Assembly (NCBI RefSeq): GCF_035581345.1
Contig: NZ_CP141608.1
Location: 1,568,001 to 1,632,000 of the forward strand
Direction: 5' to 3'
Length of the DNA stretch: 64,000 nucleotides
From: Pseudomonas sp. JQ170C
GTDB lineage: Bacteria; Pseudomonadota; Gammaproteobacteria; Pseudomonadales; Pseudomonadaceae
Shown here piece after piece: positions 29,386 through 38,300 of this stretch; the first letter of the stretch is position 1, and every line of letters begins with the position of its first letter. The notes below the pieces were generated by a model. The model worked only from the letters and a program-made list of their open reading frames with translations. It had not been told where the DNA came from and searched no databases. The position numbers and the translations under genes are program-made.

Positions 29386-30735
29386 ATGAAATCGTTTGAA
29401 ATGAATTTTGATGGTCTGGTGGGACCGACGCACAACTACGGCGGGCTGTCCTACGGCAACGTTGCTTCGCAAAGCAACAGCCAGCAGGCGTCCAACCCGC
29501 GTGAAGCGGCGCGTCAGGGCCTGGCGAAAATGAAAGCGCTGATGGAGATGGGGTTTCAGCAAGGTGTGCTGGCTCCGCAAGAGCGTCCAGATGTGGCTGC
29601 GCTGCGTCGCCTGGGCTTTTCCGGAAGTGATGCGCAAGTCATTCAGCAGGCGGCCAAGGAGGCCATGCCGTTGCTGGTTGCCAGTTGCTCGGCGTCGAGC
29701 ATGTGGGTGGCCAACGCCGCGACCGTCAGCCCCAGTGCCGACACCGCCGATGGTCGTGTGCACTTCACCGCGGCCAACCTCAACTGCAAGTACCACCGCA
29801 GCATCGAGCACCCGACCACCAGCCGAGTGTTGGGAGCAATGTTCGCCGACAGCAAGCACTTCGCCCACCACGCGGCCTTGCCGGCCGTGGCGCAGTTCGG
29901 CGACGAAGGTGCGGCCAACCACACGCGTTTCTGCCGTAGCTACGGTGAGGCGGGGGTCGAGTTCTTTGTCTATGGCCGAAGTGCATTCGACAACCGCGTT
30001 CCGGCGCCGCAGAAATACCCGGCACGCCAGACCCTTGAAGCCTCGCAGGCAGTCGCTCGCCTGCATGGCCTGAGCGAAGAAGGTGTGGTGTTTGGCCAGC
30101 AGAACCCGGCCGTGATCGATCAAGGCGTTTTCCACAACGACGTGATCGCGGTGGGTAACGGCGAAGTGCTGTTCTATCACGAGGATGCCTTCCTCGAGAC
30201 CGAGGCGATGCTTGGCCAACTGCAGGCTAAACTGGCTAAACGGGGTGGCAACTTCAAGGCGATCTGTGTGCCGCGCTCGGCTGTCACGGTAGAGGATGCG
30301 GTACGTTCCTACCTGTTCAACAGTCAGCTGCTGACCCGTGCCGATGGTTCGATGCTGCTGATCGTGCCGGAAGAGTGTCGCAACAACGAGCGGGTCTGGA
30401 CGTACCTGTCGACCTTGACCGGCTCTGGCGGCCCGGTCGCCGAGGTCAAAGTGTTCGACCTCAAGCAAAGCATGCAGAACGGCGGCGGCCCGGCGTGCCT
30501 GCGTTTGCGCGTGGCACTCAACGAAACGGAACTGGCGGCGGTCAATCCAGGGGTTATCATGACGGCGCCGCTGTACGACACCCTGACCCAGTGGGTCGAC
30601 AAGCACTACCGCGATCGCCTGAGCGAAACCGATCTGGCCGATCCGCAGTTGTTGATTGAATGTCGTACGGCATTGGATGAACTGACCCAGATTCTCAAAC
30701 TGGGTTCGGTCTATCCGTTCCAACTCCAACCTTGA
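29386..30735 (+). CDS. astB: N-succinylarginine dihydrolase AstB/AruB
   Basis: A 449-residue enzyme of the guanidine-group-modifying (amidinotransferase-fold) superfamily. It splits succinylarginine to succinylornithine, 2 NH3 and CO2. It starts [20 protein letters not shown], the family hallmark; other blocks are [28 protein letters not shown], and the C-terminal [12 protein letters not shown] that holds the nucleophilic cysteine. ATG 29386 has GGAG 8 bases upstream; a TTG two codons earlier is less likely. Confidence 0.95.
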   Translation: MKSFEMNFDGLVGPTHNYGGLSYGNVASQSNSQQASNPREAARQGLAKMKALMEMGFQQGVLAPQERPDVAALRRLGFSGSDAQVIQQAAKEAMPLLVASCSASSMWVANAATVSPSADTADGRVHFTAANLNCKYHRSIEHPTTSRVLGAMFADSKHFAHHAALPAVAQFGDEGAANHTRFCRSYGEAGVEFFVYGRSAFDNRVPAPQKYPARQTLEASQAVARLHGLSEEGVVFGQQNPAVIDQGVFHNDVIAVGNGEVLFYHEDAFLETEAMLGQLQAKLAKRGGNFKAICVPRSAVTVEDAVRSYLFNSQLLTRADGSMLLIVPEECRNNERVWTYLSTLTGSGGPVAEVKVFDLKQSMQNGGGPACLRLRVALNETELAAVNPGVIMTAPLYDTLTQWVDKHYRDRLSETDLADPQLLIECRTALDELTQILKLGSVYPFQLQP

Positions 30736-30749
30736 GAGAGAAATCGACT

Positions 30750-31040
30750 ATGTCCGACGCCCTGCAGCTGATCCTTGAAGATGACGATGGTACCCAGCTG
30801 GAAACTTCCTGCACCCGCTTTGCGGTGGTCTGGCAAGGCAAGGAGGTGTGGATTCAGCAGGATGGCCGCGGTCAGCTGCTGATCGGCGTCGATGTCGAAG
30901 AAGACGACGCCGAATACGCCAACTTGCTGCTGCGTCCGCTGGCCACCAACCTGGTCAGCCTGCAGCTGGAAATGGAACCGGCCGACGCCGGCGACGATGA
31001 TGATCACGTTCATGGTCCCGATTGCGGCCACCATCACTAA
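30750..31040 (+). CDS. Conserved 96-residue protein within the ast operon
   Basis: A small soluble protein with no family I can name. It starts MSDALQLILEDDDGTQLETS, has a short beta-rich body (FAVVWQGKEVWIQQDGRGQ, then LLIGVDVEEDDAEYANLL) and ends in a striking acidic/His stretch, DDDDHVHGPDCGHHH, that could bind a metal ion. It is 14 bp after astB and 10 bp before astE, so it is part of the operon. I recall homologues at this place in other pseudomonads, sometimes labelled topoisomerase without support. AstE is a zinc enzyme, so a metal-related role is conceivable but is only inference. Confidence 0.8.
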   Translation: MSDALQLILEDDDGTQLETSCTRFAVVWQGKEVWIQQDGRGQLLIGVDVEEDDAEYANLLLRPLATNLVSLQLEMEPADAGDDDDHVHGPDCGHHH

Positions 31041-31050
31041 GGAATAGCCC

Positions 31051-32058
31051 ATGCTCGCCCTCGGCAAACTGCTCGACCTGACCCTGGCCGGTCGTGAACC
31101 GGCAGAGAAGACCCAGCTGACTGTCGAAGGCGTGCGCATGCGCTGGCTCGGCGAAGGTGCACTCGAAGTGCGCCCGCCCGAGGCGCGGGACAATGGCATG
31201 GACCTGCTGTTATCGGCCGGCATTCATGGCAATGAAACGGCTCCGATCGAGCTGCTCGACGAGCTGTTGCATGGCATTGCCCGGGCTGAGATCAAGCCGC
31301 GCGCCCGTATCCTGTTCCTGTTCGGCAACCCTGAAGCGATTCGCAAGGGAGAGCGGTATATCGAGCAGGACGTCAATCGCCTGTTCAATGGCCGGCATGA
31401 GTTGTCCAGCGGCAGTGAAGCCTTGCGGGCAGGACAGCTGGAGCAGTTTGCCAAGACCTTCTTCAGCGTGCCGGGCCGTACGCGCCTGCATTACGACCTG
31501 CACACCGCCATTCGTGGCTCGAAGATCGAACAGTTCGCCCTGTACCCGTTCAAGGAAGGTGGACAGCATTCACGTCGCGAACTGGCGCGGTTGCGCGCGG
31601 CGGGCATGGAGGCCGTGCTGCTGCAGAGCAAGGCGTCGATTACCTTTACCGCCTTTACCTATGAGCAGCTGGATGCCGAGGCCTTTACCCTGGAGCTGGG
31701 TAAGGCGCGCCCGTTCGGGCAGAACGAGCAGGTCAATCTTGATCGGCTGGAAACCCGCCTCAAGCAGATTATCGAAGGCAATGAGCCAGAAGAGCCTGAT
31801 GCGTTGGATGGCTTGCAGCTGTTTAGCGTGGCGCGCGAGATCATCAAGCACAGCGACAGCTTCCGCCTGCACTTGCCGGCGGACATCGAAAACTTTTCGG
31901 AGTTGTCCAAGGGCTATCTGCTGGCAGAAGACCTGGCCGAATCGCGCTGGATCGTCGAGGAGGAGGGGGCTCGCATCATCTTTCCCAATCCGAAGGTCAG
32001 GAATGGACTGCGGGCCGGCATTCTGATCGTGCCGACTTCACCAGATCAGCTCGCCTGA
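31051..32058 (+). CDS. astE: Succinylglutamate desuccinylase AstE/AruE
   Basis: A 335-residue zinc-dependent hydrolase of the AstE/aspartoacylase (M14-like) family; it releases succinate and glutamate in the last AST step. The zinc site is visible: His and Glu in [19 protein letters not shown] and His in [12 protein letters not shown] catalytic Glu lies in [16 protein letters not shown] precedes ATG 31051. It is the final gene of the operon; a diverged REP pair follows 7 bp after the stop. Confidence 0.94.
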   Translation: MLALGKLLDLTLAGREPAEKTQLTVEGVRMRWLGEGALEVRPPEARDNGMDLLLSAGIHGNETAPIELLDELLHGIARAEIKPRARILFLFGNPEAIRKGERYIEQDVNRLFNGRHELSSGSEALRAGQLEQFAKTFFSVPGRTRLHYDLHTAIRGSKIEQFALYPFKEGGQHSRRELARLRAAGMEAVLLQSKASITFTAFTYEQLDAEAFTLELGKARPFGQNEQVNLDRLETRLKQIIEGNEPEEPDALDGLQLFSVAREIIKHSDSFRLHLPADIENFSELSKGYLLAEDLAESRWIVEEEGARIIFPNPKVRNGLRAGILIVPTSPDQLA

Positions 32059-32064
32059 CCGGCC

Positions 32065-32132
32065 TAGAAGCGGGCTTGCCCCGCGATAGCGATCCACTTG
32101 CTGTATCGCATCGCGGCGCAAGCCCGTTCTTA
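32065..32132. repeat. Diverged REP pair after astE
   Basis: AGCGGGCTTGCCCCGCGATA faces TCGCGGCGCAAGCCCGTTCT. The second unit has several changes from consensus, so this is an older copy. It separates the converging astE and ribH genes. Confidence 0.85.
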
Positions 32133-32139
32133 TCTAAAT

Positions 32140-32646
32140 TCAGCCAGCCATTTTCTGCGGTGCGTCGATGCGGCGCAGGGCGCGCAGCTTCTTCAGTGTA
32201 TCGGCGCAGGTCTTCGCCGCTTCGGCACCCTTGACCAGGAAATGCTCGAAATAGAAGTTCTGGTGCTCATCACCGGCATGGAAGTGGTGCGGGGTCAGTA
32301 CTGCCGAGAACACCGGTACTTCGGTTTCCAGCTGCACTTGCATCAGGCCGCTGATCACGGACTGGGCGACAAACTCGTGGCGGTACAGGCCGCCATCGAC
32401 CACCAGGCCTGCTGCAACGATGCCGGCGTAGCGGCCGGTACGCGCCAACAGCTTGGCGTGAAGCGGAATCTCGAACGCGCCACCGACTTCAAAGAAGTCG
32501 ATATCGCTCGCTTGATAGCCTTGGTTTCCCATTTCCTCGACAAAAGCCTTGCGCGCCTGGTCGACAATATCCTTGTGCCAGCAGGCCTGGATAAATGCGA
32601 TGCGCTCGTGGGAAGGGTTCTTGCTATCGATTGCGGTAGGTTGCAT
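32140..32646 (-). CDS. ribH: 6,7-dimethyl-8-ribityllumazine synthase (RibH, type-II-like)
   Basis: A 168-residue lumazine synthase. It condenses 5-amino-6-ribitylaminouracil with dihydroxybutanone phosphate in riboflavin synthesis. HERIAFIQACWHKDIVDQAR, FFEVGGAFEIPLHAKLLA, GLVVDGGLYRHEFVAQSVIS and FSAVLTPHHFH follow the family, with the catalytic His in the YRHEF region. It resembles the second, RibH2-type enzymes more than the canonical GVVIRGxTxHF type. It stands alone, away from the main rib operon, and is preceded by an FMN riboswitch, so it should be shut off when FMN is plentiful. ATG 32646 has AGGAG 9 bases upstream, and that site lies in a hairpin. Confidence 0.9.
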   Translation of the reverse strand: MQPTAIDSKNPSHERIAFIQACWHKDIVDQARKAFVEEMGNQGYQASDIDFFEVGGAFEIPLHAKLLARTGRYAGIVAAGLVVDGGLYRHEFVAQSVISGLMQVQLETEVPVFSAVLTPHHFHAGDEHQNFYFEHFLVKGAEAAKTCADTLKKLRALRRIDAPQKMAG

Positions 32647-32655
32647 TGAAACGGA

Positions 32656-32678
32656 CTCCTGTTTGTATGAGAAACAGG
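32656..32678 (-). promoter_or_regulatory. Shine-Dalgarno-sequestering hairpin of ribH
   Basis: On the minus strand CCTGTTT-N7-AAACAGG is a perfect 7-bp stem. Its 3' arm contains the first bases of the AGGAG ribosome binding site. It lies between the FMN aptamer and the ribH start, where the expression platform is expected, so translational control is likely. Confidence 0.7.
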
Positions 32679-32742
32679 GCATCTGGATCGAAGGGGATTT
32701 CGCCACGCAGGTGCGCAACGACAGGCGTAGATGTGCCTATCC

Positions 32743-32888
32743 CGTTCTCTCTTTATCCGGACTATGACCGTCGGCCCCGGAATCACACCGGGTCTGCTGA
32801 CCTTGCAGGGTGGCCTGCAAGCGCTCGCGGGCTATGCGCATTGGGCGCAATTACCGCCGGTGGGGAATTGCACCCCGCCCTGAGAACG
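32743..32888 (-). promoter_or_regulatory. FMN riboswitch (RFN element) upstream of ribH
   Basis: The minus strand carries the conserved RFN blocks in order: a P1 arm CGTTCTC, then GGGCGGGGTG, ATTCCCCACCGGCGGTAAT, AGCCCGCGAGC, GGTCAGCAGACCCGGTG, ATTCCGGGGCCGACGGT and ATAGTCCGGAT, with the closing GAGAACG arm. All joins expected for the six-helix FMN aptamer are present. It controls the ribH gene that starts 97 bp downstream. Confidence 0.96.
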
Positions 32889-32994
32889 TTGCCACCGGTC
32901 GCCGGCGGCGGGGAATTATTAGCACAACTGTCAGGCTAACGTATAGGCTGCTAACGGTTTTTTTGCCGATGCATGACATTTCATCCGGCAGGTC

Positions 32995-33014
32995 TTGCCA
33001 ATTGCAATTGGCAA
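32995..33014. promoter_or_regulatory. Perfect 20-bp palindrome between ribH and alaS
   Basis: TTGCCAATTG followed directly by CAATTGGCAA is a perfect palindrome with no spacer, a shape typical of a dimeric repressor site. It is 240 bp upstream of the alaS start and about 70 bp upstream of the candidate ribH promoter. The binding protein is unknown. Confidence 0.5.
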
Positions 33015-33173
33015 CCGCAGTAATACCGTGTCAGCAGAATCAGCCAGGTCTTGGTATTACGGCCGCGAGCAGCGAAGGAGGTTTCTACCACTTTTGTTTG
33101 TTCAGGTCGTTGCAGAGCGTCCAATTGACGGTTTCTATAGCATAAACACACTGCACCCAAGCCGAAGGCCCGA

Positions 33174-33179
33174 TATAAT
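33174..33179 (+). promoter_or_regulatory. -10 element of alaS
   Basis: A consensus TATAAT in the context CCCGATATAATGCGGCC, 75 bp before the alaS start. The matching -35 (CTGCAC at 33151-33156, 17-bp spacer) is weak. Confidence 0.55.
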
Positions 33180-33253
33180 GCGGCCCTTTGCCGTCGTTTC
33201 GTCAATTTGACGCAAGCATTTGCCTTAAGGCCGCCGTTTCCGTGGAAGAACCT

Positions 33254-35872
33254 ATGAAAAGCGCAGAAATCCGTGAAGCCTTCCTTCGCTTCTTCGAAGA
33301 GCAGGGACACACCCGAGTTGCCTCCAGCTCCTTGATTCCGGGCAACGACCCGACCCTGCTGTTCACCAACGCGGGGATGAACCAGTTCAAGGACTGCTTC
33401 CTTGGCCAGGAAAAGCGTGCCTACACCCGCGCCACCAGCAGCCAGAAATGCGTGCGCGCCGGTGGCAAGAACAGCGACCTGGAAAACGTCGGCTACACCG
33501 CCCGTCACCACACCTTCTTTGAAATGCTGGGCAACTTCAGCTTCGGCGATTACTTCAAGAAGGACGCCATCACCTACGCCTGGACCTTCCTGACCAAGGT
33601 CCTGGGCCTGCCGGAAGAAAAGCTCTGGGTGACCGTCTATGCCAGCGATGACGAGGCATACGACATCTGGACCAAGGAAATCGGCGTTCCCGAGGAGCGC
33701 ATGGTGCGCATCGGCGACAACAAGGGCGCCCCTTACGCTTCCGACAACTTCTGGACCATGGGCGATACCGGCCCGTGCGGCCCTTGCACCGAGATCTTCT
33801 ACGACCACGGCCCGGACATCTGGGGCGGCCCACCCGGCTCGCCGGAAGAAGACGGTGACCGTTACATCGAGATCTGGAACAACGTTTTCATGCAGTTCAA
33901 CCGTACTGCCGATGGCGTGCTGCACCCGCTGCCAGCACCGTCGGTGGATACCGGCATGGGCCTTGAGCGCATCAGTGCGGTCATGCAGCACGTGCACTCG
34001 AACTATGAGATCGACCTGTTCCGCAGCCTGCTCGACGCCTCTGCCGCCGCTATCGGCTGCAAGAACGAAGAGCAGTCGTCGCTCAAAGTGGTATCCGATC
34101 ACATCCGCTCGTGCGGTTTCCTGATCGCCGACGGCGTACTGCCTTCCAACGAAGGCCGTGGCTATGTGCTGCGCCGCATCATTCGCCGCGCCTGCCGCCA
34201 TGGCAACAAGCTGGGCGCCACCGGCAGCTTCTTCTACAAGATCGTTGCCGCGCTGGTTGCCGAGATGGGCGAAGCCTTCCCGGAGCTCACCCAGCAGCAG
34301 GCCAACATCGAGCGCGTGCTCAAGGCTGAAGAAGAGCAGTTCGCCAAGACCCTGGAGCAGGGCCTGAAGATCCTCGAGCAGGACCTGGCCGAGCTCAAGG
34401 GCAGCGTGGTTCCGGGTGACGTGGTGTTCAAGCTCTATGACACCTACGGCTTCCCGATGGACCTGACCGCCGACATCGCCCGCGAACGCGAGCTGACCAT
34501 CGACGAAGAAGGCTTCGAGCGCGAGATGGAAGCGCAGCGTGAGCGCGCGCGTTCCGCCAGCGCATTCGGTCTGGACTACAACACCCTGGTCAAGGTTGAC
34601 GTAGCCACCGAGTTCACCGGCTACAGCACCACCGAAGGCGAAGCCAGCATCGTTGCTATCTATAAAGATGGCAAAGTCGTCGAGCAACTGGGCGAAGGCG
34701 AGGAGGGTGTTGTGATCCTCGACCGCACGCCGTTCTACGCCGAGTCCGGTGGTCAGGTGGGCGATACCGGTTACCTGCAGGCTGGCGGCGTTCGCTTCGA
34801 TGTGCGCGACACCACCAAGACCGGTGGTGCGTTCCTGCATCACGGCATCGTGGCCAGCGGTTCGCTGGTGGTCGGTGCCAAGGTTCAGGCCAAGGTCGAT
34901 GCCGAGGTACAGCACGCCACCTCCTTGAACCACTCCGCGACGCACCTGCTGCACGCTGCACTGCGCCAGGTGCTGGGCGATCACGTACAACAGAAAGGCT
35001 CGTTGGTGGATAGCCAGCGCCTGCGTTTCGACTTCAGTCACTTCGAGGCGGTCAAGCCAGAGCAACTCAAGGCACTGGAAGACATCGTCAACCGTGAAGT
35101 GCGCAAGAACTCCGAGGTGCAAACCGAAGAGACCGATATCGAGACCGCCAAGCAGAAGGGCGCCATGGCGCTGTTCGGCGAGAAGTACGGCGACAGCGTT
35201 CGGGTGCTGAGCATGGGCGGCGATTTCTCCGTCGAACTGTGCGGCGGTATCCACGCCAAGCGTACCGGCGATATCGGCCTGCTCAAGATCATCAGCGAAG
35301 GTGGCGTGGCCTCCGGCGTGCGCCGTATCGAAGCGGTCACCGGGGCAGCGGCACTGGCTTACCTGAACGCTGCCGAAGATCAGCTCAAGGAAGCCGCGCA
35401 ACTGGTCAAGGGCAGTCGCGACAACCTGATCGACAAGCTCTCGGCTGTGCTTGAGCGCAACCGCCAGCTGGAAAAACAGCTGGAACAACTGCAGGCCAAG
35501 GCAGCCAGCGCTGCCGGTGACGACCTGTCCAACAGTGCTGTCGAGGTCAAGGGCGTCAAGGTCCTGGCCGCGCGCCTGGATGGCCAGGACGGCAAGGCAC
35601 TGCTGGCGCTGGTCGATCAGCTGAAGAACAAACTCGGCCGCGCAGTGATCCTGCTCGGCAGTGTCCATGAGGAAAAGGTCGTGCTGGTTGCCGGTGTGAC
35701 CAAAGACCTGACTGGCCAACTCAAAGCCGGTGATTTGATGAAGCAAGCTGCTGCTGCCGTAGGCGGCAAGGGTGGCGGTCGTCCGGACATGGCGCAAGGT
35801 GGTGGCGTAGACACCGCTGCGCTGGACAGCGCGCTGGCCTTGACCGTGCCATTCGTGGAGCAGGGCGTTTAA
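33254..35872 (+). CDS. alaS: Alanyl-tRNA synthetase AlaS
   Basis: An 872-residue class II aminoacyl-tRNA synthetase. The N-terminal catalytic core has motif 1-like [40 protein letters not shown] and [18 protein letters not shown]. The editing domain has the zinc motif [12 protein letters not shown] with a downstream CGG-H ([13 protein letters not shown]). The C-terminal C-Ala domain ends with [15 protein letters not shown] 33254 is the family start; the upstream in-frame extension is non-homologous. It is followed by lysC and csrA, a gene order common in gamma-proteobacteria. Confidence 0.97.
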   Translation: MKSAEIREAFLRFFEEQGHTRVASSSLIPGNDPTLLFTNAGMNQFKDCFLGQEKRAYTRATSSQKCVRAGGKNSDLENVGYTARHHTFFEMLGNFSFGDYFKKDAITYAWTFLTKVLGLPEEKLWVTVYASDDEAYDIWTKEIGVPEERMVRIGDNKGAPYASDNFWTMGDTGPCGPCTEIFYDHGPDIWGGPPGSPEEDGDRYIEIWNNVFMQFNRTADGVLHPLPAPSVDTGMGLERISAVMQHVHSNYEIDLFRSLLDASAAAIGCKNEEQSSLKVVSDHIRSCGFLIADGVLPSNEGRGYVLRRIIRRACRHGNKLGATGSFFYKIVAALVAEMGEAFPELTQQQANIERVLKAEEEQFAKTLEQGLKILEQDLAELKGSVVPGDVVFKLYDTYGFPMDLTADIARERELTIDEEGFEREMEAQRERARSASAFGLDYNTLVKVDVATEFTGYSTTEGEASIVAIYKDGKVVEQLGEGEEGVVILDRTPFYAESGGQVGDTGYLQAGGVRFDVRDTTKTGGAFLHHGIVASGSLVVGAKVQAKVDAEVQHATSLNHSATHLLHAALRQVLGDHVQQKGSLVDSQRLRFDFSHFEAVKPEQLKALEDIVNREVRKNSEVQTEETDIETAKQKGAMALFGEKYGDSVRVLSMGGDFSVELCGGIHAKRTGDIGLLKIISEGGVASGVRRIEAVTGAAALAYLNAAEDQLKEAAQLVKGSRDNLIDKLSAVLERNRQLEKQLEQLQAKAASAAGDDLSNSAVEVKGVKVLAARLDGQDGKALLALVDQLKNKLGRAVILLGSVHEEKVVLVAGVTKDLTGQLKAGDLMKQAAAAVGGKGGGRPDMAQGGGVDTAALDSALALTVPFVEQGV

Positions 35873-35913
35873 GACACCGCTTGGCCCGTCGTCTAGTGGC
35901 GGGCCATGGTGTC
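35873..35913 (+). other. Hairpin between alaS and lysC
   Basis: GACACC...TGGCCCG (35873-35888) pairs with CGGGCCA...GGTGTC (35900-35913). No T-run follows. It starts immediately after the alaS stop and could moderate read-through into lysC. Confidence 0.5.
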
Positions 35914-35960
35914 GTTTGAATGTTTATTGGGTGCCCTTCATGGGCTGAGGCGGCTTTGAA

Positions 35961-37196
35961 ATGGCGTTGATCGTACAGAAATTTGGCGGCACTTCCGTTG
36001 GCACGGTCGAACGAATCGAGCAGGTTGCCGACAAGGTCAAGAAATTCCGCGATGCCGGCGATGACCTGGTGGTTGTACTGTCGGCGATGAGCGGCGAAAC
36101 CAATCGTTTGATCGACCTGGCCAAGAAGATTAGCGACACACCGGTTCCGCGTGAGCTGGATGTGATCGTCTCTACCGGCGAGCAGGTGACTATTGCGTTG
36201 CTGGCCATGGCGCTGATCAAGCGTGGCATTCCGGCGGTGTCCTACACCGGCAACCAGGTGCGCATCCTCACCGACAGCGCGCACAACAAGGCGCGCATCC
36301 TGCAGATCGACGACCAGAAAATCCGTGCCGACATCAAGGCCGGGCGTGTGGTTGTTGTGGCAGGGTTCCAGGGTGTGGACGAGCACGGCAACATCACCAC
36401 CCTCGGTCGTGGTGGCTCCGACACCACGGGTGTGGCCCTGGCGGCTGCGCTCAAGGCTGATGAGTGCCAGATCTACACCGACGTCGATGGTGTCTACACC
36501 ACCGACCCGCGTGTGGTCTCCCAGGCCCAGCGGCTGGACAAGATCACCTTTGAAGAAATGCTGGAAATGGCCAGCCTTGGTTCCAAGGTGCTGCAGATTC
36601 GTGCCGTCGAGTTCGCCGGCAAGTACAACGTTCCGCTGCGCGTGCTGCACAGCTTTCAGGAGGGTCCGGGTACCCTCATTACTATTGATGAAGAGGAATC
36701 CATGGAACAGCCGATCATTTCCGGCATCGCCTTCAATCGCGATGAAGCCAAGCTGACCATCCGTGGCGTACCGGATACCCCGGGCGTTGCTTTCAAGATC
36801 CTCGGCCCGATCAGTGCCGCGAACATCGAAGTCGACATGATCGTGCAGAACGTTTCGCACGATAACACCACCGACTTCACCTTCACCGTGCACCGCAACG
36901 ACTACGACAAGGCGCACAAGGTGCTGGACACCACGGCACTGGAGCTCAATGCCCGTGAAGTGGTCGGCGATACCAACATTGCCAAGGTCTCGATCGTGGG
37001 TGTCGGTATGCGTTCCCACGCCGGTGTTGCCAGCCGCATGTTTGAAGCGCTGGCTAAAGAGAGCATCAACATCCAGATGATCTCCACCTCCGAGATCAAG
37101 GTCTCGGTGGTGATCGAAGAGAAGTACCTGGAGCTGGCTGTACGTGCCCTGCACACCGCGTTTGAATTGGATGCCCCCGCCCGACAGGGTGAGTAA
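35961..37196 (+). CDS. lysC: Aspartokinase LysC (alpha subunit)
   Basis: A 411-residue aspartate kinase, the first step of Lys/Thr/Met/diaminopimelate synthesis. The kinase domain (about 1-240) starts ALIVQKFGGTSVGTVERIEQ and contains TLGRGGSDTTGVALAAAL and TDVDGVYTTDPR. Two ACT domains follow (about 265-405; GVPDTPGVAFKILGPISAAN and VGVGMRSHAGVASRMFEAL) and give feedback control, usually by Lys and Thr together in this class. Length fits the class that makes alpha and beta subunits from one gene. An internal start at 36702 supports that here. Confidence 0.95.
   Translation: MALIVQKFGGTSVGTVERIEQVADKVKKFRDAGDDLVVVLSAMSGETNRLIDLAKKISDTPVPRELDVIVSTGEQVTIALLAMALIKRGIPAVSYTGNQVRILTDSAHNKARILQIDDQKIRADIKAGRVVVVAGFQGVDEHGNITTLGRGGSDTTGVALAAALKADECQIYTDVDGVYTTDPRVVSQAQRLDKITFEEMLEMASLGSKVLQIRAVEFAGKYNVPLRVLHSFQEGPGTLITIDEEESMEQPIISGIAFNRDEAKLTIRGVPDTPGVAFKILGPISAANIEVDMIVQNVSHDNTTDFTFTVHRNDYDKAHKVLDTTALELNAREVVGDTNIAKVSIVGVGMRSHAGVASRMFEALAKESINIQMISTSEIKVSVVIEEKYLELAVRALHTAFELDAPARQGE
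36702..37196 (+). CDS. Aspartokinase beta subunit from internal in-frame start
   Basis: ATG 36702 lies in frame inside lysC, with GAGGAA 5 bases upstream. It would give a 164-residue product (MEQPIISGIAFNRDEAKLTI onward) made of just the two ACT domains, the regulatory beta subunit known for alpha2beta2 aspartokinases of Bacillus and Corynebacterium. The start is deduced from sequence only. Confidence 0.6.
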   Translation: MEQPIISGIAFNRDEAKLTIRGVPDTPGVAFKILGPISAANIEVDMIVQNVSHDNTTDFTFTVHRNDYDKAHKVLDTTALELNAREVVGDTNIAKVSIVGVGMRSHAGVASRMFEALAKESINIQMISTSEIKVSVVIEEKYLELAVRALHTAFELDAPARQGE

Positions 37197-37207
37197 TGCA
37201 ATGCCTC

Positions 37208-37239
37208 AAGGGCGCGGCTTAGCCGCGCCCTTCGTTTTT
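37208..37239 (+). terminator. Intrinsic terminator of lysC
   Basis: AAGGGCGCGGC and GCCGCGCCCTT form a perfect 11-bp stem with a three-base loop, then CGTTTTT. It separates lysC from csrA, which must have its own promoter in 37240-37378. Confidence 0.92.
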
Positions 37240-37378
37240 CTGGCTGGTGTGAGAAATCTGTCGTTTCGCTCGCGCTAGACAATACTTAGGCGTAGGTCGG
37301 TAGCCGTCACGGGTTACAGGCTCAAGCCCTTTTTTTTGCAGACTGTGACCCTGAACTGAATTTCGTGAGGAGAAAGGT

Positions 37379-37567
37379 ATGTTGATTCTGACTCGTCGGT
37401 GCGCCGAGAGCCTAATCATTGGCGACGGCGAAATCACCGTGACCGTGCTCGGCGTCAAAGGAAACCAGGTGCGAATCGGCGTGAACGCCCCTAAAGAAGT
37501 CGCCGTCCACCGTGAGGAAATCTACCTGCGGATCAAGAAAGAGAAGGACGAAGAACCAACCCATTAA
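37379..37567 (+). CDS. csrA: Carbon storage / secondary metabolism regulator CsrA (RsmA)
   Basis: A 62-residue RNA-binding global regulator; dimers bind GGA motifs in mRNA leaders and control motility, biofilm and secondary metabolism. [20 protein letters not shown] is nearly invariant, with the RNA-contacting Leu4, Arg6 and the C-terminal HREEIYLRI (Arg44-type residue). GAGGAG precedes ATG 37379. It is called rsmA in many Pseudomonas. The alaS-lysC-csrA-tRNA-Ser-tRNA-Arg order is shared in large part with E. coli. Confidence 0.96.
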   Translation: MLILTRRCAESLIIGDGEITVTVLGVKGNQVRIGVNAPKEVAVHREEIYLRIKKEKDEEPTH

Positions 37568-37596
37568 TTTTTATCGAGTTTTTTTCAAAAAAGAGT

Positions 37597-37625
37597 TTGC
37601 AAACGGGGAAGGGTCTGGTTATTAT
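37597..37625 (+). promoter_or_regulatory. Promoter of tRNA-Ser
   Basis: TTGCAA (37597-37602), 17-bp spacer, TATTAT (37620-37625). The tRNA begins 15 bp downstream. Confidence 0.6.
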
Positions 37626-37639
37626 ACGCCCCGTGTTGC

Positions 37640-37730
37640 GGAGAGGTGGCCGAGTGGCCGAAGGCGCTCCCCTGCTAAGGGAGTATACCTCACAAGGGTA
37701 TCGGGGGTTCGAATCCCCCCTTCTCCGCCA
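37640..37730 (+). tRNA. tRNA-Ser (anticodon GCT)
   Basis: A 91-base class II tRNA with a long variable arm. Acceptor GGAGAGG pairs with CTTCTCC, the discriminator is G and CCA is encoded. The anticodon loop CTGCTAA gives GCT, reading AGC/AGU serine codons. T-arm GGGGGTTCGAATCCCCC is intact. Confidence 0.97.
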
Positions 37731-37796
37731 TTATTCATGTAGGACGCTGTAGTCAGCCTTAAATCGCTAAGTAGTTGAAATTAAACGAAAAAGTGG

Positions 37797-37824
37797 TTGG
37801 CAAAAAGATTTAGCGGCCTATAAT
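37797..37824 (+). promoter_or_regulatory. Promoter of the tRNA-Arg array
   Basis: TTGGCA (37797-37802), 16-bp spacer, consensus TATAAT (37819-37824), followed by a GC-rich discriminator (GCGCGG) typical of stable-RNA promoters. The first tRNA starts 15 bp later. Confidence 0.8.
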
Positions 37825-37838
37825 GCGCGGTAACAAAT

Positions 37839-37915
37839 GCACTCATAGCTCAGCTGGATAGAGTACTCGGCTACGAACCGAGCGGTCGGAGGTTCGAATC
37901 CTCCTGAGTGCACCA
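37839..37915 (+). tRNA. tRNA-Arg (anticodon ACG), copy 1
   Basis: A 77-base tRNA with acceptor GCACTCA / TGAGTGC, encoded CCA, T-arm GGAGGTTCGAATCCTCC and anticodon loop CTACGAA. ACG is normally edited to ICG by TadA and reads CGU/CGC/CGA. Confidence 0.98.
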
Positions 37916-37992
37916 TACGACGAAGCGGTTTTCTTCTAGAAAGCAACTTCAGCTCCAACCAGAGGTGATCTGGTCCATCAAGCGCCAACCCT

Positions 37993-38069
37993 GCACTCAT
38001 AGCTCAGCTGGATAGAGTACTCGGCTACGAACCGAGCGGTCGGAGGTTCGAATCCTCCTGAGTGCACCA
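37993..38069 (+). tRNA. tRNA-Arg (anticodon ACG), copy 2
   Basis: Identical to copy 1 over all 77 bases; starts exactly 154 bp later. Confidence 0.98.
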
Positions 38070-38146
38070 TACGACGAAGCGGTTTTCTTCTAGAAAGCAA
38101 CTTCAGCTCCAACCAGAGGTGATCTGGTCCATCAAGCGCCAACCCT

Positions 38147-38223
38147 GCACTCATAGCTCAGCTGGATAGAGTACTCGGCTACGAACCGAGCGGTCGGAGG
38201 TTCGAATCCTCCTGAGTGCACCA
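38147..38223 (+). tRNA. tRNA-Arg (anticodon ACG), copy 3
   Basis: Identical to copies 1 and 2; again 154 bp from the previous start. Confidence 0.98.
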
Positions 38224-38300
38224 TACGACGAAGCGGTTTTCTTCTAGAAAGCAACTTCAGCTTCAACCAGAGGTGAACTGGTCCATCAAGCGCCAACCCT

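Larger units (their letters stand above)
32647..33253. other. 607-bp divergent region ribH / alaS
   Basis: It contains the ribH leader with FMN aptamer, a possible minus-strand promoter (TATACG at 32940-32945 with TCGGCA 18 bp upstream), a perfect 20-bp palindrome (32995-33014) and a TATAAT for alaS (33174-33179). I see no gene. Confidence 0.65.

Noticed and set aside
32981..35797. A 938-codon open frame on the minus strand opposite alaS
   Set aside because: It mirrors alaS codon bias on the complementary strand in GC-rich DNA and has no ribosome site or homology; alaS is certain on the plus strand.
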